From Bacteroidales bacterium (GTDB taxonomy: Bacteria; Bacteroidota; Bacteroidia; Bacteroidales; VadinHA17), in assembly GCA_030692905.1 (NCBI GenBank), contig JAUYBT010000219.1, forward strand, positions 1 through 10,979: DNA of 10,979 nt, written 5' to 3'. The notes under the pieces were generated by a model. It ran no database searches, was not told where the DNA came from, and saw only the letters and a program-made list of their open reading frames with translations. A program made the position numbers and the translations under genes. Positions within the stretch are counted from its first letter, which is position 1. Each line of letters begins with the position of its first letter. Positions 1 to 5,927 of this stretch are shown piece by piece.

Positions 1-331
1 GGCTGAAAGTCTTTAAAAAACTCTCTTCATATAAGCTTAAATCATTAACGAAATGCTTCCCCGGAGCAACTCCGGTAGTTCCGCTGGTTTCAAATATCAT
101 TTCAACGGGCAGGTCGCCGGTAACAATTTTTTGATTTCTGAAAAACTCCACCGGAAGGAATGGTATATCGTCAGGAGTTTTAATTGCATCATGATTCTTC
201 CCGAGACTGGTAATAAAATTCTGATATACAGTATTTTTATTATATTGATAATCAAATATTTCCAGGGCAATTTTCAGAAAGTCTGTCTGATCCTTAATAT
301 TAAAAATCCTATTCCGCAAATCGGTTCTCAT
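1..331 (-). CDS. LuxE/PaaK-like acyl-activating enzyme, N-terminal part (cut by window edge)
   Basis: Reading leftward from ATG at 331, 110 codons are visible before the window ends. Residues 80-87 read FETSGTTG, the glycine/serine/threonine-rich ATP-binding motif of adenylate-forming enzymes. The preceding IPFLPVEFF (residues 56-64) and the following KHFVNDLSLYEESF (92-105) are the pattern I know from LuxE-type acyl-protein synthetases of Bacteroidota. Enzymes of this group activate a carboxylic acid as acyl-AMP and pass it to a thiol or protein; the substrate here cannot be told. The start overlaps the stop of the upstream lipoprotein gene as ATGA, so the two are probably translationally coupled. 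The C-terminal part lies outside the window, so completeness is unknown. Family assignment is from recognised motifs; function is inference. Confidence 0.8.
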   Translation of the reverse strand, partial: MRTDLRNRIFNIKDQTDFLKIALEIFDYQYNKNTVYQNFITSLGKNHDAIKTPDDIPFLPVEFFRNQKIVTGDLPVEMIFETSGTTGVAPGKHFVNDLSLYEESFLKTFS

Positions 332-864
332 TTGCCCGGGAAAATTAATGACCCGTCCGGCTGATAGAACCACTCGAAGGTACATTCTCCGTAGGGGAGA
401 TCATTCCTAATCTCATTTTTGATGTTGATAATCCTGATTTTTGCATAGTTCTCGCTGCCTGTCCTGTAAACCCATACCTGGTTGGCATTTATCGGGTCGG
501 CCATATCTTCCCATTGATAAGTTCCCACCGATTTCAGGTTATTAAATGCGAAAACCGCAGATGCAGCATCAGGGTAATCTCCAATCTTGTAGAAAGAGGG
601 TTTGAAATTATCTGCCTGTAATGTCAACCTTCTTACCCAGACAGGATTATCATTGTTGACATAAATTAAAATGTCATAACCCATATTATCAAGAGTTGAG
701 ACCTTCTTTGCCTGGGAGAATAAAAAACCATTGGCATAGTATGGTCCTGTACCGTAAAGAGTGTTATCAATAGTATCAATACCTGAAGTGCGTGGAGTAT
801 CGTCTTTCCGGCAACCTGAAAGAATTGACAGAATTATTATCAGTATAAAAAATGACCTTTTCAT
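328..864 (-). CDS. Putative lipoprotein of unknown function (178 aa)
   Basis: I do not recognise this protein by name. The N-terminus is a lipoprotein signal: K2/R3, a hydrophobic stretch at residues 5-15, then the lipobox LSGC with Cys18. The mature protein should therefore be lipid-anchored in the cell envelope. The remaining 160 residues are rich in aromatic residues and alternate hydrophobic and polar residues, suggesting a mostly beta fold, and end in a segment containing FEWFYQPDGS (164-172 region). No catalytic motif is visible. The gene is separated from pgk by a terminator, has its own putative -7 box, and overlaps the acyl-activating enzyme gene by ATGA, so the two should share an mRNA. 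The start is fixed by the signal peptide; there is no Shine-Dalgarno sequence. Confidence 0.85.
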   Translation of the reverse strand: MKRSFFILIIILSILSGCRKDDTPRTSGIDTIDNTLYGTGPYYANGFLFSQAKKVSTLDNMGYDILIYVNNDNPVWVRRLTLQADNFKPSFYKIGDYPDAASAVFAFNNLKSVGTYQWEDMADPINANQVWVYRTGSENYAKIRIINIKNEIRNDLPYGECTFEWFYQPDGSLIFPGK

Positions 865-872
865 TATTAGTA

Positions 873-880
873 CAAAGATA
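873..880 (-). promoter_or_regulatory. Putative Bacteroidota -7 element for the lipoprotein/acyl-ligase unit
   Basis: On the minus strand the sequence is TATCTTTG, an exact match to the Bacteroidota -7 consensus TAnnTTTG. It lies between the pgk terminator and the lipoprotein start. No -33 TTTG is seen at the usual distance, where the terminator stem sits instead. Only eight bases separate the box from the ATG, so transcription would begin within a few bases of the start codon. Confidence 0.5.
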
Positions 881-884
881 ACAC

Positions 885-910
885 AAAAAAGGCTGCACTC
901 TGGTACAGCC
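885..910 (-). terminator. Rho-independent terminator of pgk
   Basis: On the minus strand, GGCTGTAC and GTGCAGCC form an 8-bp stem (one T-G wobble) around the tetraloop CAGA. Six T residues follow directly. It starts 33 bp after the pgk stop codon and lies ahead of the lipoprotein gene, so pgk is transcriptionally separated from the genes to its left. Confidence 0.9.
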
Positions 911-943
911 CATATTGCGTCGAACGCCTTTAATGCATCTTTA

Positions 944-2200
944 TTATTCTCCGCGAATAGCAGTTATCCCCGGCAGCTTCTTCCCTTCCATATATTCGAG
1001 CATTGCGCCGCCACCAGTTGAAACATAGCTGACTTTATCTGCAAGTCCGTTTTTATTGATCGCCGCTACTGAGTCGCCTCCACCAATAAGGCTATATGCT
1101 CCTTTTGATGTAGCGGCAGCTATTGCTTTAGCTACGGCAGTAGTACCCTTTGAAAATTTTTCCATTTCAAATACACCCATTGGTCCGTTCCATAAAATAG
1201 TTTTGGAGTTTTCAATAACAGATGAAAATAGCTTTATGGATTTTTCTGCTATATCCAGACCCAGCCAACCATCCTCTACTGCATCAACAGCGGTAACAGA
1301 TGTGTTGGCGTCATTATCGAACTTATCGGCATTAAGGCTGTCAACGGGAAGATATAGATTAACTTTCTTTTCTTTAGCCTTTTCAATAAGTTTCAGAGCA
1401 AGATCAAGTTTATCATCTTCACAAAGCGACTTGCCGATTTTTCCGCCCATAGCTTTAATAAAAGTATAGGTCATACCGCCTCCGATAATCAGATTATCAA
1501 CCCTGTTCAGCAGGTTTTCAATCAGCATAATCTTATCAGATACCTTTGCTCCACCCATAATGGCGGTAAACGGACACTGTGAATTATTTAACACCTTATC
1601 CATTGCTGCAAGCTCACTGTTAATCAGATACCCGAACATCATCTTGTCTTTCGGGAAATAATCAGCCATCACAGCAGTAGTAGCGTGAGCACGGTGCGCA
1701 GTACCAAATGCATCATTGACATATATTTCAGCGTACCCTGACAGTTTTTTCGCCATTTCTTTCTGTTTGATCTTCATTTCAGCTTTTGCAACTTTCTTCT
1801 CCTCATCTGTTGCTGTCTCAGGCAGGATGGGTTTCCCCTCCTCTTCAGGATAAAAACGGACATTCTCGAGAAGTAAAATTTCGCCAGTCTTCAGTGCTGC
1901 TGACATTTTAACGGCAGATTCCCCAAGACAATCGTCTGCAAAAAGCACTTTTTTACCAAGAAGTTTTTCCAGTACGGGAAGAACAGGCTTAAGCGAATAT
2001 TTTTCCATCTGGCCCTCAGGTCTTCCGAGGTGAGACATAAGTATCAGGCAACCGCCATCGTTAAGAATCTTATTAATTGTCAGTAATGCTCCCCTTATAC
2101 GGGTATCGTCTGTTACTGTAAAAGTTTTTTTGTCGAGGGGTACATTGAAATCGACCCTGACTATTGCTTTCTTTCCCTTGAAGTTAAAGTCCTGAATCAT
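944..2200 (-). CDS. pgk: Phosphoglycerate kinase
   Basis: This cytoplasmic glycolytic enzyme transfers the phosphate of 1,3-bisphosphoglycerate to ADP, giving 3-phosphoglycerate and ATP, and runs in reverse in gluconeogenesis. The 418 residues match the usual full length. The N-terminal substrate domain shows RVDFNVP (15-21), SHLGRP (56-61), ENVRF (112-116) and NDAFGTAHRAHAT (162-174). The C-terminal nucleotide domain shows GGAKVSDK (216-223), NGPMGVFE (338-345), GGGDS (373-377) and STGGGAMLE (394-402). A lysine/glutamate-rich stretch at about 119-155 forms a charged loop before the AFG motif. The gene is monocistronic by its signals: a -7 box about 46 bases upstream and a strong terminator downstream. 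The leader before the ATG is A/T-rich with no Shine-Dalgarno site. Confidence 0.98.
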   Translation of the reverse strand: MIQDFNFKGKKAIVRVDFNVPLDKKTFTVTDDTRIRGALLTINKILNDGGCLILMSHLGRPEGQMEKYSLKPVLPVLEKLLGKKVLFADDCLGESAVKMSAALKTGEILLLENVRFYPEEEGKPILPETATDEEKKVAKAEMKIKQKEMAKKLSGYAEIYVNDAFGTAHRAHATTAVMADYFPKDKMMFGYLINSELAAMDKVLNNSQCPFTAIMGGAKVSDKIMLIENLLNRVDNLIIGGGMTYTFIKAMGGKIGKSLCEDDKLDLALKLIEKAKEKKVNLYLPVDSLNADKFDNDANTSVTAVDAVEDGWLGLDIAEKSIKLFSSVIENSKTILWNGPMGVFEMEKFSKGTTAVAKAIAAATSKGAYSLIGGGDSVAAINKNGLADKVSYVSTGGGAMLEYMEGKKLPGITAIRGE

Positions 2201-2246
2201 TTTTATAGATCATATATTTTTATTTAACTGAAGATTTTTTCTTTTA

Positions 2247-2254
2247 CAAACCTA
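2247..2254 (-). promoter_or_regulatory. Putative -7 element for pgk
   Basis: The minus strand reads TAGGTTTG, an exact match to TAnnTTTG. It implies a transcription start near 2241 and an untranslated leader of about 40 bases before the pgk ATG at 2200. No clear -33 TTTG is visible 19-20 bp upstream. Confidence 0.5.
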
Positions 2255-2337
2255 CTGATTTTTGGGAAATATTGAATCGTTCCGTTATAAACTTATTGAA
2301 CCCGCTCCGGGGTTTAGATTTTCTGCAACTTTAATTC

Positions 2338-2363
2338 TATCCAGATTATATCCCTCCTGGATA
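2338..2363. repeat. 7-bp inverted repeat in the pgk-tpx spacer
   Basis: TATCCAG (2338-2344) and CTGGATA (2357-2363) are perfect inverted copies around a 12-base spacer. No T-run follows on either strand and no known operator is recognised, so the role is open and chance is possible in this A/T-rich region. Confidence 0.35.
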
Positions 2364-2417
2364 ATTTATTAAAAAACACATTGGAACAAAAATCGGATGA
2401 CAATTGTTTATTTTAAA

Positions 2418-2441
2418 ATTTTGTACCATCAGGTACAAAAT
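2418..2441. promoter_or_regulatory. Perfect 10-bp palindrome upstream of tpx (candidate operator 1)
   Basis: ATTTTGTACC (2418-2427) and GGTACAAAAT (2432-2441) are perfect inverted copies around the spacer ATCA. This is the form expected of a site for a dimeric transcription factor. No T-run follows, which argues against a terminator. A second, imperfect copy of the same half-site pattern lies at 2471-2493. The regulator is not identifiable from this window. Confidence 0.55.
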
Positions 2442-2470
2442 ATTGGTAGAAATGATTCATGATAGCAGGA

Positions 2471-2493
2471 ATCGTGTGCCGTAGGTACACAAT
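2471..2493. promoter_or_regulatory. Imperfect copy of the same palindrome (candidate operator 2)
   Basis: ATCGTGTGCC (2471-2480) and GGTACACAAT (2484-2493) flank a 3-base spacer. The right arm differs from the first palindrome's right arm at one position in ten. The left arm has two transitions relative to a perfect inverse of the right. The centres of the two palindromes are about 52 bp apart, near five helical turns. This copy sits about 57 bp upstream of the predicted tpx transcription start, where activators often bind. Confidence 0.5.
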
Positions 2494-2525
2494 AAATAAA
2501 CTACCCATGAATGAAAAAGATTGAT

Positions 2526-2533
2526 TAATTTTG
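2526..2533 (+). promoter_or_regulatory. Putative -7 element for tpx
   Basis: TAATTTTG matches TAnnTTTG exactly and ends 11 bases before the tpx ATG, so the leader would be only about 4-6 bases. No -33 TTTG is found 19-20 bp upstream, which would fit a promoter that needs an activator at the nearby palindromes. Confidence 0.45.
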
Positions 2534-2544
2534 AAAAAAAAGTT

Positions 2545-3042
2545 ATGGCAAAAATTACACTAAAAGGAAATCCGATAAATACATCGGGACACCTTCCGTC
2601 AAAAGGGAGCAAAGCCCCTGATTTCAAACTTGTTAAGTCTGACCTTGGAAACCTGTCTCTATCAGAGCTTAAGGGGAAAAAACTAATTCTGAACATATTC
2701 CCGAGCCTTGACACATCAGTATGTGCTACCTCGGTCCGCAAATTCAACCAACTTGCAGCAGGAAAGACAAATACGGTGGTTCTGGCTATATCCAAGGACC
2801 TTCCTTTTGCTCACAGCCGTTTTTGCACCACAGAAGGGATTACAAATGTTGTTTCTATCTCGGGGTTTCGCGATACAGCTTTTGGAAAATCATATGGCAT
2901 CGACATCGTTGACGGACTCCTTGCCGGACTCTATGCACGCAGCATTGTCGCCGTTGATGAAAAAGGAATCGTAATTTATACACAGCTTGTACCTGAGATA
3001 GTTGAAGAACCTGACTATGATGCAGCTCTTGCAGCATTATAA
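2545..3042 (+). CDS. tpx: Thiol peroxidase (Tpx, atypical 2-Cys peroxiredoxin)
   Basis: The enzyme reduces hydrogen peroxide and organic hydroperoxides using thioredoxin as electron donor. With the ATG at 2545 it has 165 residues, the usual Tpx length. An upstream in-frame TTG at 2521 would add a non-conserved stretch overlapping the -7 box. The peroxidatic cysteine is Cys60 in PSLDTSVCATSVRKFN, the resolving cysteine is Cys94 in AHSRFC, and the conserved active-site arginine is Arg132 in YAR. The C-terminal EEPDYDAALAAL is typical of the family. Cys60 and Cys94 correspond to Cys61 and Cys95 of the E. coli enzyme, so the catalytic disulfide is intact. The two palindromes upstream suggest regulated, perhaps stress-responsive, expression; that link is inference. 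Confidence 0.97.
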   Translation: MAKITLKGNPINTSGHLPSKGSKAPDFKLVKSDLGNLSLSELKGKKLILNIFPSLDTSVCATSVRKFNQLAAGKTNTVVLAISKDLPFAHSRFCTTEGITNVVSISGFRDTAFGKSYGIDIVDGLLAGLYARSIVAVDEKGIVIYTQLVPEIVEEPDYDAALAAL

Positions 3043-3099
3043 TAATCTGAAGAATCAGTTTGTAGTAAATATTTTATTTCCTGAAAGAATAATTGGAAG

Positions 3100-4227
3100 A
3101 TGAATTTCTCGCAGATACCGGGTCAGAAAGAGATTATTGGTAAGTTACTCCGGTCCGTTAAGGAAGAGAGAGTAAGCCATGCCCAGCTGTTTACCGGTCC
3201 TGAAGGATGTGGAAGTATGGCTCTGGCTCTGGCCTATGCCAAGCTTATCAGTTGTGAGAACCGGACGGAACATGACTCATGCGGCACTTGCAAGTCGTGC
3301 GTCAAATATGAGAAAATGATCCATCCCGATCTGCATTTTGTATTTCCTGTTATAAAAGGAAAGAAAGACACAGATCCGGTAAGTGACAATTATATTGAGG
3401 AATGGAGAGACTTCGTAAAGAAGTCTCCCTATTTTACTATTAACAACTGGCTCGATTCAATAGAGGTTGGGAATGCCCAGGGGATGATATTTGCTTCCGA
3501 AGCTTCAGAAATAATAAAGAAGCTGAACCTTAAAACATTCGAATCGGATTTTAAAATAATGATTATATGGCTGCCCGAAAAAATGCATCAGGCTTCAGCC
3601 AATAAGCTTCTTAAAATGATTGAGGAGCCGCCGGAGAAAACTCTCTTTCTGCTTGTTTCAGAAGAGGCCGATAAGGTTATCCCTACTATACTTTCGAGAT
3701 GCCAGCTTGTAAAGATACCGTCCTTCAGCAGCAGTGATATTGAAAAATATCTTGTCCAACGGTTTAACATGGCTGCAGACAAAGCTGCCGATATATCGCG
3801 TGTTTCCAACGGAAATATCACCAGGGCAATTGAGTTGTGCGAAAACGAAGACTCTTCCATGGCGAATCTTGACCGTTTTAAGAACCTGATGAGATTCGCA
3901 TGGAAACGCGATATCATTTCAATAATCAGCTGGTCGGAGGAGATTGCCACAACAGGAAGGGAAGCGCAGAAGAATTTTATCTCTTTTTCAATGAGAATTC
4001 TCAGGGAAAACCTTATGCTGTCACTCGATCAGCTAAAAAACAGACTGGTATTCCTTACCGGTGAAGAGGCAACTTTCTCCGGAAAGTTCCACCCTTTCAT
4101 CAATCAGAATAATATCTATCCGCTTACTGAAGAGTTTAACCTGGTCTATTCGCATATTGAAGCAAACGGTAATGCGAAAATCATCTTTCTTGACCTTGCA
4201 TTAAAAATTACCAGGCTCATCCGCTGA
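3100..4227 (+). CDS. holB: DNA polymerase III delta prime subunit (clamp loader)
   Basis: Delta prime is the stator subunit of the clamp-loader complex that places the sliding clamp on primed DNA. The N-terminal AAA+ fold begins with the region around PGQKEII (7-13). The P-loop position reads GPEGCGSM (33-40): the nucleotide-binding lysine is absent, as expected for delta prime, which does not hydrolyse ATP. Four cysteines (52, 61, 64, 67) form the usual zinc-binding module. The Walker B position is also degenerate (IMIIWLPEKM, 153-162). The conserved SRC motif (199-201) and EEPPEKTLFLL (175-185) distinguish a clamp-loader subunit. The 375 residues fit the family. The gene follows tpx after 57 bp without a recognisable promoter or terminator, so co-transcription is possible. 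ricT follows, as yaaT follows holB in Bacillus subtilis. Confidence 0.93.
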   Translation: MNFSQIPGQKEIIGKLLRSVKEERVSHAQLFTGPEGCGSMALALAYAKLISCENRTEHDSCGTCKSCVKYEKMIHPDLHFVFPVIKGKKDTDPVSDNYIEEWRDFVKKSPYFTINNWLDSIEVGNAQGMIFASEASEIIKKLNLKTFESDFKIMIIWLPEKMHQASANKLLKMIEEPPEKTLFLLVSEEADKVIPTILSRCQLVKIPSFSSSDIEKYLVQRFNMAADKAADISRVSNGNITRAIELCENEDSSMANLDRFKNLMRFAWKRDIISIISWSEEIATTGREAQKNFISFSMRILRENLMLSLDQLKNRLVFLTGEEATFSGKFHPFINQNNIYPLTEEFNLVYSHIEANGNAKIIFLDLALKITRLIR

Positions 4228-4242
4228 CCCTGAAACTCATTG

Positions 4243-4273
4243 TTGAAATTAATGCTTTTATTCACTATTTTTG
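4243..4273 (+). promoter_or_regulatory. Bacteroidota-type promoter for ricT-gldH-trmB
   Basis: TTG (4243-4245) is followed after 20 bp by TATTTTTG (4266-4273), an exact TAnnTTTG match. The predicted start near 4279-4281 leaves a leader of about 24 bases before the ricT ATG at 4303. It lies in the 75-bp gap after holB. Confidence 0.7.
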
Positions 4274-4302
4274 CGGAGTAATTTCGGTAGCATAAGAGTT
4301 TT

Positions 4303-5454
4303 ATGACAGATAACGAAGATATTCAAGGGCAACCCGGGGAAGAGATCCGGATGCCTGATATAACATATAAACCCGGGTATAATAAACTGGATTCTTTCAA
4401 CTGGCTGAAAGACCTTCCTGACATTCCGGAGGGTAATGATATTGTTGAAATCCGATTCAAGAATACACGAAAAGGATTTTTCAGAAATGTTAATGGTCTA
4501 AGGCTTGAGATTGGCGACGTCGTTGCAGTGGAAGCCTCTCCCGGACATGATATCGGTAGAGTGTCAATGATTGGACCTCTGATAGATGAACAACTGAAAA
4601 AACTTAAAGTCCATCCATCACCTGATGACCTGAAAAAAGTTTACCGCAAAGCTAAAGCTGTCGATATTCAGAAGTGGGAAGAAGCAAAAAAACTTGAGAC
4701 CCCGACCATGCTGCGTTCAAGAAAAATTTCTGAAGAAATCAGACTTAATATGAAGATCGGGGATGTTGAATATCAGGGCGATAAAACAAAGGCTATCTTC
4801 TATTACATTGCAGATGAAAGAGTTGATTTCCGCCAGCTTATTAAAATTCTTGCCGACGAGTTCAGGGTAAGGATAGAGATGCGCCAGATTGGTGCACGCC
4901 AGGAAGCAGGGAGGATTGGAGGAATAGGCTCATGTGGAAGAGAGCTCTGCTGTTCAACTTATATCACTAATTTTATTTCAGTTACAACAACTCATGCAAA
5001 ATACCAGGAGTTATCTCTTAACCCGCAGAAACTCGCCGGACAATGCAGTAAACTGAAATGTTGCCTTAATTTTGAACTCGATTGCTATGTAGATGCACAG
5101 AGGTCATTTCCGCCAAAAGATGTTCCGCTTGAAGCCCTCGATTGTACTGCTTATTTCTTTAAGATGGAGGTACATAAAGGTATTTACTGGTATTCAACCG
5201 ATCAGCATTCATCAGCAAATATTGTTGCTCTGCCGGTTCAAAGGGTAAAAGAGATAATAGCGATTAACAGAAAAGGGGAAAAGGTCGACAGGCTTCTGCT
5301 GATTGATGAATCTTGGGATTCTGCTCCTGTTTCCCATGACCTTTTAAAGAATAACAGTCTTACAAGGTTTGACCCACCTGACAATAAAAGCCAGCCGAGC
5401 AGGAATCCAAACAAAAGAAAAAACAGAAGATTCAATGATAAAAGGAATAAATAG
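4303..5454 (+). CDS. ricT: RicT/YaaT-like protein with PSP1 C-terminal domain
   Basis: The 383-residue protein carries a cysteine-rich PSP1/YaaT core. Key segments are MRQIGARQEAGRIGGIGSCG (193-212) with Cys211, then Cys216 and Cys217, and LAGQCSKLKCCLNFELDCY (244-262) with Cys248, 253, 254 and 261. In Bacillus subtilis the homologue RicT (YaaT) works with RicA and RicF in a complex that binds Fe-S clusters and acts in RNA processing and developmental regulation. No RicA- or RicF-like gene is visible here, so the Bacteroidota role is unknown. Residues 1-40 and the Lys/Arg/Asn-rich tail (362-383) look disordered; the tail could bind RNA, which is inference. A good promoter precedes it. Its last 20 bp overlap gldH in another frame, so the genes are an operon. 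Confidence 0.9.
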   Translation: MTDNEDIQGQPGEEIRMPDITYKPGYNKLDSFNWLKDLPDIPEGNDIVEIRFKNTRKGFFRNVNGLRLEIGDVVAVEASPGHDIGRVSMIGPLIDEQLKKLKVHPSPDDLKKVYRKAKAVDIQKWEEAKKLETPTMLRSRKISEEIRLNMKIGDVEYQGDKTKAIFYYIADERVDFRQLIKILADEFRVRIEMRQIGARQEAGRIGGIGSCGRELCCSTYITNFISVTTTHAKYQELSLNPQKLAGQCSKLKCCLNFELDCYVDAQRSFPPKDVPLEALDCTAYFFKMEVHKGIYWYSTDQHSSANIVALPVQRVKEIIAINRKGEKVDRLLLIDESWDSAPVSHDLLKNNSLTRFDPPDNKSQPSRNPNKRKNRRFNDKRNK

Positions 5455-5917
5455 ATATTCATTCGTTTTAATATTGACATCCTTAGTACTGCTGTCATCC
5501 TGCAACAGTAATGTTGTATATACCGATTCTCTGGAGATGCCCGAAAGGACCTGGAAACTGTTGGATATTCCAGCTTTCAAAATCCCCGTAACTGATACTT
5601 TAAACAGTAATAATGTCTTTTTTACAATCAGAACCGGATCATCGTACCCGTTTCGCAATATTTACCTTTTCGTAACGACGACCTCCCCCGATGGAAAAAG
5701 CATTACAGATACCCTTCAATATAATCTTGCTGATGAAAAAGGAAAGTGGTATGGTAAAGGATTCGGTGATATACACGAACTCAATCTTCCATATAAAACA
5801 AATGTATACTTCCCTGTGAAAGGCTCATATCAGTTTAAGATTCAGCATGGTATGCGTGTTGAAGATCTTAAAGGCGTTTATGATTTCGGGTTGAGAATAG
5901 AAAAGATCAGCAAATAA
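5435..5917 (+). CDS. gldH: Gliding motility-associated lipoprotein GldH
   Basis: The 160-residue protein begins with a lipoprotein signal (basic residues, hydrophobic 10-20, lipobox LSSC with Cys23) and should be anchored in the cell envelope. The conserved core includes DTLQYNLAD (92-100), GKWYGKGFGDIHE (103-115) and HGMRVEDLKGVYDFGLRIE (138-156), which I recognise as GldH. In Flavobacterium, GldH is required for gliding; homologues also occur in non-gliding Bacteroidota with type IX secretion. The start at 5435 places the signal peptide at the N-terminus. An upstream in-frame start at 5369 would add 22 residues overlapping ricT and bury the signal. The gene overlaps the ricT end by 20 bp and is followed by trmB after 10 bp. 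SprE, encoded further right, belongs to the same functional theme. Confidence 0.92.
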   Translation: MIKGINRYSFVLILTSLVLLSSCNSNVVYTDSLEMPERTWKLLDIPAFKIPVTDTLNSNNVFFTIRTGSSYPFRNIYLFVTTTSPDGKSITDTLQYNLADEKGKWYGKGFGDIHELNLPYKTNVYFPVKGSYQFKIQHGMRVEDLKGVYDFGLRIEKISK

Positions 5918-5927
5918 ATCTCCGGAA

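Larger units (their letters stand above)
2201..2544. other. Divergent intergenic region between pgk and tpx
   Basis: This 344-bp A/T-rich spacer carries no convincing gene. It contains a -7 box for pgk (2247-2254, minus), two related palindromes (2418-2441 and 2471-2493) and a -7 box for tpx (2526-2533, plus). In between are a 7-bp inverted repeat (TATCCAG 2338-2344, CTGGATA 2357-2363) and a small AACCC/GGGTT hairpin (2299-2314). Neither is followed by a T-run on either strand, so they do not look like terminators. Confidence 0.7.

Noticed and set aside
53..364. 103-codon plus-strand frame at the left edge
   Set aside because: It is the antisense of the acyl-activating enzyme gene, whose minus-strand reading carries the SGTTG motif; the plus reading resembles nothing.
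1056..1469. 137-codon plus-strand frame inside pgk
   Set aside because: It is antisense to a fully conserved pgk coding region and has no recognisable motif.
2299..2314. AACCC/GGGTT hairpin as a terminator or tRNA arm
   Set aside because: Only 5 bp, no T-run on either strand, and no other tRNA arms around it.
2521..2544. Upstream TTG start that would extend tpx by 8 residues
   Set aside because: Tpx family length and N-terminus fit ATG 2545, and the extension overlaps the -7 box.
3048..3062. CTGA/TCAG hairpin after tpx as a terminator
   Set aside because: The 4-bp stem with one short T-run is too weak; co-transcription of tpx and holB is left open.
3130..3222. Loss of the Walker A lysine in HolB as a damaging mutation
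   Set aside because: Delta prime subunits normally lack a working nucleotide site; the zinc cysteines and SRC motif are intact.
3588..3950. 120-codon minus-strand frame inside holB
   Set aside because: It is a shadow of holB, which is conserved throughout this stretch.
5369..5434. Upstream start that would extend gldH by 22 residues
   Set aside because: It would place a charged stretch before the lipoprotein signal peptide and overlap ricT by 86 bp; ATG 5435 gives a proper signal and lipobox.
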